9,833 nt of DNA from PS1 clade bacterium (lineage in GTDB: Bacteria; Pseudomonadota; Alphaproteobacteria; RS24). The stretch spans positions 1-9,833 of the forward strand of contig JADHOK010000045.1 in assembly GCA_016779015.1 (NCBI GenBank), given 5' to 3'. Below are positions 6,947 through 9,833 of the stretch, one piece after another. The position numbers and the translations under genes are program-made. Position 1 is the first letter of the stretch; each line of letters starts with the position of its first letter. The notes below the pieces were generated by a model. It was not told the origin of the DNA. It saw nothing but the letters and a program-made list of their open reading frames with translations, and searched no databases.

Positions 6947-8215
6947 TTAACCGACCGCCTCCTCATCAAGGCCATACGCGGCATGCAGCGCACGCACGGC
7001 AAGCTCCACATAATCGGCGTCAATCAGCACGGAAATTTTAATCTCCGACGTCGAGATGACATGAATATTAATGCCCTGATCAGCCAGCACTTTGAACATT
7101 TTTTGCGCCACACCTGCATGGCTTCGCATACCAACACCGACAATGGAAATCTTCGCCATTTCCGGCGCACTTTGCAAGCTGGCATAATCGAGATCGGCTT
7201 TTTTCTCGTGCATGACTTTCACGGCGCGGTCCAATTCGTCTTGCGACACGGTGAAAGTGACGTCGGTGGATTTACCGTCCGGCGACATGTTTTGAACGAT
7301 CATATCGACATTCACCGCCGCATCGGCCAGCGGGCCGAAAATCTGTGCCGCGACGCCCGGTCGGTCGGGCACGCCCAGAAGTGTGACCTTGGCCTCATTG
7401 CGGGCATAGGCAATGCCGCTAACGATTTCCTGTTCCATAATCTCATCCTCATCGCAGATAAGCGTGCCGACTATATCATCTGCCGCCAGGTTTTTGAATT
7501 TCGGGTCATCGGGCGCGTCAAAGCTCGAGCGCACTTGCAAGCGCACATTATGGCTCATCGCCAGCTCCACCGAGCGGGTTTGCAGCACTTTGGCACCCAA
7601 AGACGCCATTTCAAGCATTTCCTCGTAAGAAATACGGTGCATTTTTTGCGCCGCCGGCACCATGCGGGGGTCGGTGGTGTAAACGCCATCGACATCGGTA
7701 TAAATATCGCAACGCTCGGCCTTCAACGCCGCCGCCATCGCCACCGCCGATGTATCAGAGCCGCCGCGCCCCAAAGTGGTGATGCGGTTATTGCTGCTAA
7801 GGCCCTGAAAACCGGCAATCACCGCCACGCGACCTTCTTTGAATTGCGCTTCCATGGCGCTGACATCGACCTCTTCGATACGCGCCGCGCCATGCACATC
7901 ACTGGTTTTCATGGCAATCTGCCAGCCCAACCAGCTGCGCGCAGCAATGCCCAAATCCTGCAACGCCATAGCCAGCAAACCGGCACTCACCTGTTCACCG
8001 GCTGAAACCACGACATCATATTCGCGCGCATCGTGCAGCCGCGCCACATTGCGGGTCAAATCAACCAGCCGATTGGTCTCCCCCGACATGGCCGAGACCA
8101 CCACCGCCACTTCGTGACCGGCTGCGACCTCGCGGCTCACATGCGCGGCCACATTGCGGATGCGCTCAATATCGCCCACAGAAGTGCCGCCGAATTTCAT
8201 GACCAGTCGTGCCAT
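6947..8215 (-). CDS. lysC: Aspartate kinase with tandem ACT domains
   Basis: Aspartate kinase phosphorylates L-aspartate, the first step towards lysine, diaminopimelate, threonine and methionine. The 422 residues match the monofunctional enzyme; there is no fused homoserine dehydrogenase. The kinase domain (about 1-250) has KFGGTSVG (7-14), VVSAMSGETN (39-48), SAGEQVSAGLL (71-81) and GRGGSDTSA (149-157). Two ACT domains follow (about 264-340 and 353-420), with EAKVTLLGVPDRPGVAAQIF and KISIVGVGMRSHAGVAQKMF. They imply feedback control by lysine and/or threonine, but which effector cannot be read from sequence. The start is ATG 8215-8213 with a weak AAAGA upstream. It is probably the first gene of the row that runs to prmC. 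An internal ATG with a good ribosome binding site lies at codon 260. Confidence 0.97.
   Translation of the reverse strand: MARLVMKFGGTSVGDIERIRNVAAHVSREVAAGHEVAVVVSAMSGETNRLVDLTRNVARLHDAREYDVVVSAGEQVSAGLLAMALQDLGIAARSWLGWQIAMKTSDVHGAARIEEVDVSAMEAQFKEGRVAVIAGFQGLSSNNRITTLGRGGSDTSAVAMAAALKAERCDIYTDVDGVYTTDPRMVPAAQKMHRISYEEMLEMASLGAKVLQTRSVELAMSHNVRLQVRSSFDAPDDPKFKNLAADDIVGTLICDEDEIMEQEIVSGIAYARNEAKVTLLGVPDRPGVAAQIFGPLADAAVNVDMIVQNMSPDGKSTDVTFTVSQDELDRAVKVMHEKKADLDYASLQSAPEMAKISIVGVGMRSHAGVAQKMFKVLADQGINIHVISTSEIKISVLIDADYVELAVRALHAAYGLDEEAVG
7436..7450 (-). promoter_or_regulatory. Internal ribosome binding site and start codon within lysC
   Basis: On the coding strand GAGGA (7450-7446) is followed by a seven-base spacer and ATG (7438-7436), codon 260 of lysC. 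Initiation here would give a protein of 163 residues starting MEQEIVSGIAYARNEAKV, made of the two ACT domains only. In Bacillus and Corynebacterium lysC a regulatory beta subunit is made from an internal start just ahead of the ACT domains, a comparable place. The GAGGA arises from an Asp-Glu-Asp-Glu codon run (GATGAGGATGAG), so it could be a by-product of the protein sequence. This is a candidate only. Confidence 0.4.
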
Positions 8216-8319
8216 AATATCTTTCGCGTTTTGTTTCGCTTCAATCGCGCCTATATAGGGCGTAAGGGGTCTTATGCATAGCTAAAAACGCGCCAAATAA
8301 GGCCCGAAAAGGAATTGAG
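8216..8319. promoter_or_regulatory. Divergent lysC / ubiG promoter region
   Basis: These 104 bases must hold the promoters for lysC (leftward) and ubiG (rightward). The ten-base palindrome CCTATATAGG at 8250-8259 offers a TATATA -10-like box to both strands. It lies about 35 bases from the lysC start and 60 from the ubiG start. I see no matching strong -35: TATGCA at 8280-8275 on the minus strand is 17 bases away but matches only three of six. A second short palindrome, ATGCAT, is at 8274-8279. There is no room for a lysine riboswitch in front of lysC and no sign of one. Confidence 0.5.
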
Positions 8320-8322
8320 ATG
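8309..8322 (+). promoter_or_regulatory. Ribosome binding site of ubiG
   Basis: AAGGAA at 8309-8314 stands five bases before the ATG at 8320-8322. It is the clearest Shine-Dalgarno sequence in the window and fixes the ubiG start. Confidence 0.75.
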
Positions 8323-9066
8323 AACGACAGGGTGACAAGCACCATCGACCCGGACGAGCTGGCCAAATTCACCGCCATGGCGGCGGATTGGTGGAACCCC
8401 AATGGCCAGTTCAAACCTTTGCACAAATTCAATCCGGTGCGACTGGCTTATATTCGTGACAAATTATGCGCGCAATTTGACCGCGACCGACTGGCCGATA
8501 AACCGCTTAAAGGGTTGAGGCTGTTGGATATTGGCTGCGGCGGCGGTTTGTTGAGCGAGCCGATGGCGCGGCTGGGTGCCGATGTGGTCGGTGCCGATGC
8601 GGCCGAAGCCAATATCAAAACCGCCGCGCTGCACGCCGCGCAAGAAGGCCTCGCCATCGACTATCGCGCCGTCACCGCCGAACAATTGGTCGACCAAGGC
8701 GAGCGCTTTGACGCGATTTTGAATATGGAAGTCATCGAACATGTGGCTGAACCGCAAGGTTTCATGAGCGCCTGCAGCGCCTTGATGAAACCCGATGCAA
8801 TCATGTTTCTGGCGACGCTGAACCGCACATTGAAAGCCTATGCGCTGGCCATTATCGGGGCCGAATATGTGCTGCGCTGGCTGCCGCGCGGCACCCATGA
8901 ATGGGACAAATTCATCACCCCGCGCGAATTGGAAGCAATGGCCGAGACCGCCGGTTTGACGCTCTACACCTCGACCGGTGTCAGCTTTAATCCATTGACC
9001 GATAAATGGCGTCAAAGCGGCGATATGAGTGTCAATTATATGGGCGTGGCCCGCAAAACCGCTTAG
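8320..9066 (+). CDS. ubiG: Ubiquinone biosynthesis O-methyltransferase UbiG
   Basis: UbiG performs both SAM-dependent O-methylations of the ubiquinone ring, at the inner face of the membrane. The 248 residues are normal length. The N-terminal signature is clear: DELAKFTAMAADWWNPNGQF, then KPLHKFNPVRLAYIRD (residues 12-47). The SAM-binding loop is LLDIGCGGGLLSEPMARLGA (68-87), and NMEVIEHV (135-142) is the family motif. NRTLKAYALAIIGAEYVLRW and LPRGTHEWDKFI (168-199) form the region associated with membrane lipid contact and activity. The ATG at 8320 has a strong AAGGAA ribosome binding site. It is the only rightward gene here, divergent from lysC. Its TAG stop interlocks with the TAA of the convergent DUF1178 gene, so no spacer exists for a terminator of its own. 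Confidence 0.97.
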   Translation: MNDRVTSTIDPDELAKFTAMAADWWNPNGQFKPLHKFNPVRLAYIRDKLCAQFDRDRLADKPLKGLRLLDIGCGGGLLSEPMARLGADVVGADAAEANIKTAALHAAQEGLAIDYRAVTAEQLVDQGERFDAILNMEVIEHVAEPQGFMSACSALMKPDAIMFLATLNRTLKAYALAIIGAEYVLRWLPRGTHEWDKFITPRELEAMAETAGLTLYTSTGVSFNPLTDKWRQSGDMSVNYMGVARKTA

Positions 9067-9464
9067 TTTTTCTGCTTGCCGCCGACCCCCGGAAGCGGTG
9101 CCACCGGCACCCCCTCTTCCAGCAGGTCGCGCGCATCCGCAAGGCTCGTCTCGCCGTAAATATCCCGCTCGGGCGTCTCGCCATAATGGATTTTGCGCGC
9201 CTCCTCGGCAAAATCATCGCCCACATAGTCGAAGTTGTCTTCAACATGGCTGGCCATTTTCTGCATCATGTGGCGCAGTTTGGTTTCTTGCTGATTGCCC
9301 TTTTTCGGCACGGCGGGGGCCATAATGGCTTTACTGACTTTGGTATCGCCGCAAGTCGGGCAGCACAATAGCCCGTCATCGCGCTGGCTTTCATAGGTCG
9401 CCATATCAGCGAACCAGCCGTCAAATTCGTGCTCTTGGGCGCAGATGAGGCGATATTTAATCAT
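9063..9464 (-). CDS. DUF1178 family protein, zinc-ribbon-like
   Basis: The 133-residue protein starts MIKYRLICAQEHEFDGWFAD, as DUF1178 proteins do, followed by a zinc-ribbon-like pair in CCPTCGD (Cys34, Cys35, Cys38). Cys8 and His12 are other possible ligands. The rest is a charged helix (about 55-90, QQETKLRHMMQKMASHVEDN), a conserved acidic GDDFAEEARKIHYGETPERD (about 80-100), and a short tail ending GGKQKN. The function of the family is not known to me. The ATG at 9464-9462 is chosen because it matches the family start and overlaps the nitrilase stop by eight bases (ATGATTAA), which suggests translational coupling. An ATG five codons upstream (9479) is possible, and the frame stays open to 9575 without family similarity. 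Its stop overlaps that of ubiG on the other strand. Confidence 0.88.
   Translation of the reverse strand: MIKYRLICAQEHEFDGWFADMATYESQRDDGLLCCPTCGDTKVSKAIMAPAVPKKGNQQETKLRHMMQKMASHVEDNFDYVGDDFAEEARKIHYGETPERDIYGETSLADARDLLEEGVPVAPLPGVGGKQKN
9097..9111. other. Perfect 6-base-pair hairpin just past the ubiG stop
   Basis: GGTGCC (9097-9102), the loop ACC and GGCACC (9106-9111) form a compact GC-rich hairpin 31 bases after the ubiG stop, inside the C-terminal coding part of the DUF1178 gene. No T-run follows on the plus strand, so it is not a classical terminator. It could protect the 3' end of the ubiG message, or be chance in a Gly/Val/Pro-coding stretch. Confidence 0.3.
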
Positions 9465-9833
9465 GCGCTTGGCCGCCATCGGGTTGTGTGTAACTGGCGC
9501 CGTGTTGCAGCGCCGGAATTTGCGCGCGCGCTTGCGCGACACGGTCAATATCGATCTCGGCACTGATAAATTCATCCGCCGCGTCCGCCTCAGCGAGAAT
9601 TTCGCCCCACGGGTCGATAATCAAACTATGCCCATAAGTCTCGCGGCCATTTTCATGCGTGCCGATTTGGGCCGGTGCAACGATATAGCAGCCGGTCTCA
9701 ATAGCGCGGGCGCGCAACAAAATATGCCAATGCGCTTCGCCGGTCTGGCGCGTGAAAGCCGAAGGCACAAAAATTACCTGCGCCCCGGCTTCGGCGAGGC
9801 GGCGATAGACGGCCGGAAACCGCAAATCATAGC
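9457..9833 (-). CDS. Carbon-nitrogen hydrolase (nitrilase superfamily, Nit-like), C-terminal part
   Basis: The gene enters from the right edge; 124 residues plus a partial codon are visible. They begin YDLRFPAVYRRLAEAGAQVI, then FVPSAFTRQTGEAHWHILLR, ARAIETGCYIVAPAQIGTHE, TYGHSLIIDPWGEIL and a tail with ISAEIDIDRVAQARAQIPAL. This matches the Nit branch (amidases such as deaminated-glutathione amidase and omega-amidase). In the family YDLRFP is preceded by the catalytic Cys, and the partial codon at the edge ends in GC, which fits TGC. The catalytic Glu and Lys lie outside the window. The true substrate cannot be told. The TAA stop (9459-9457) overlaps the DUF1178 start, so the two are probably one transcription unit. 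A TTG at 9825 is internal and not the start. Confidence 0.9.
   Translation of the reverse strand, partial: YDLRFPAVYRRLAEAGAQVIFVPSAFTRQTGEAHWHILLRARAIETGCYIVAPAQIGTHENGRETYGHSLIIDPWGEILAEADAADEFISAEIDIDRVAQARAQIPALQHGASYTQPDGGQAHD

Noticed and set aside
6791..8005. Long rightward open frame of about 400 codons opposite ptsP and lysC
   Set aside because: It lies antisense to two well-recognised genes, its product is rich in His and Arg with no recognisable family, and it fits the codon bias of the real strand.
8216..8319. Lysine riboswitch or leader peptide before lysC
   Set aside because: The region is only 104 bases and shared with ubiG; there is no terminator hairpin with T-run and no run of Lys or Thr codons.
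8464..9015. Leftward open frame of 183 codons opposite ubiG
   Set aside because: It mirrors the ubiG reading frame and has no ribosome binding site or family likeness.
1..9833. Mobile element, CRISPR array, tRNA or rRNA, toxin-antitoxin or defence genes
   Set aside because: I looked on both strands and saw no terminal inverted repeats, spaced direct repeats, cloverleaf or rRNA sequence. Nearly all the DNA is taken up by recognised housekeeping genes.

Overview
The window looks like chromosomal housekeeping DNA from an alphaproteobacterium. The gene content supports this: an aspartate kinase, a GAF-domain PtsP (nitrogen-type PTS enzyme I), PrfA and PrmC lie in one row next to a DUF4167 gene, with UbiG divergent from lysC and a DUF1178/nitrilase pair beyond it. 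As far as I know this neighbourhood is typical of Alphaproteobacteria. Near absence of GANTC, the target of the alphaproteobacterial CcrM methylase, agrees. I cannot name a genus. No tRNA, rRNA, CRISPR array, insertion sequence or phage gene is visible.

Layout. Positions 1-325 (minus) hold the N-terminal part of a DUF4167 protein, cut by the left edge. Positions 326-567 are an A/T-rich intergenic stretch with weak promoter candidates, one GANTC site and a short tandem repeat at the prmC stop. From 8215 down to 568 (minus) runs a tight six-gene set: lysC, ptsP, a rodZ-like gene, ispG, prfA, prmC. The gaps, in that order, are 31, 42, 10, 2 and 18 bases, so co-transcription is likely. Positions 8216-8319 form a divergent promoter region. 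ubiG (8320-9066, plus) ends by interlocking its stop codon with that of a convergent DUF1178 gene (9063-9464, minus). The DUF1178 start in turn overlaps the stop of a nitrilase-superfamily gene that runs off the right edge at what appears to be its catalytic cysteine codon.

How the genes relate. prfA and prmC are a functional pair: PrmC methylates the GGQ glutamine of release factors. ispG makes the isoprenoid precursor HMBPP, and ubiG methylates the ubiquinone ring, whose tail is an isoprenoid. lysC starts the aspartate-family amino acid pathway, which includes the lysine branch that supplies diaminopimelate for peptidoglycan. The RodZ-like protein would belong to cell-shape control. PtsP is a phosphorelay sensor of nitrogen and carbon state. 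The set spans translation, cell wall and isoprenoid supply, with no single pathway uniting it.

I found no convincing undescribed system. The points most worth checking are the strong depletion of GANTC, a well-placed internal ribosome binding site in lysC that could yield a separate regulatory subunit, the interlocked ubiG/DUF1178 stops, and the rodZ-ispG pair joined directly to prfA-prmC without hisS.
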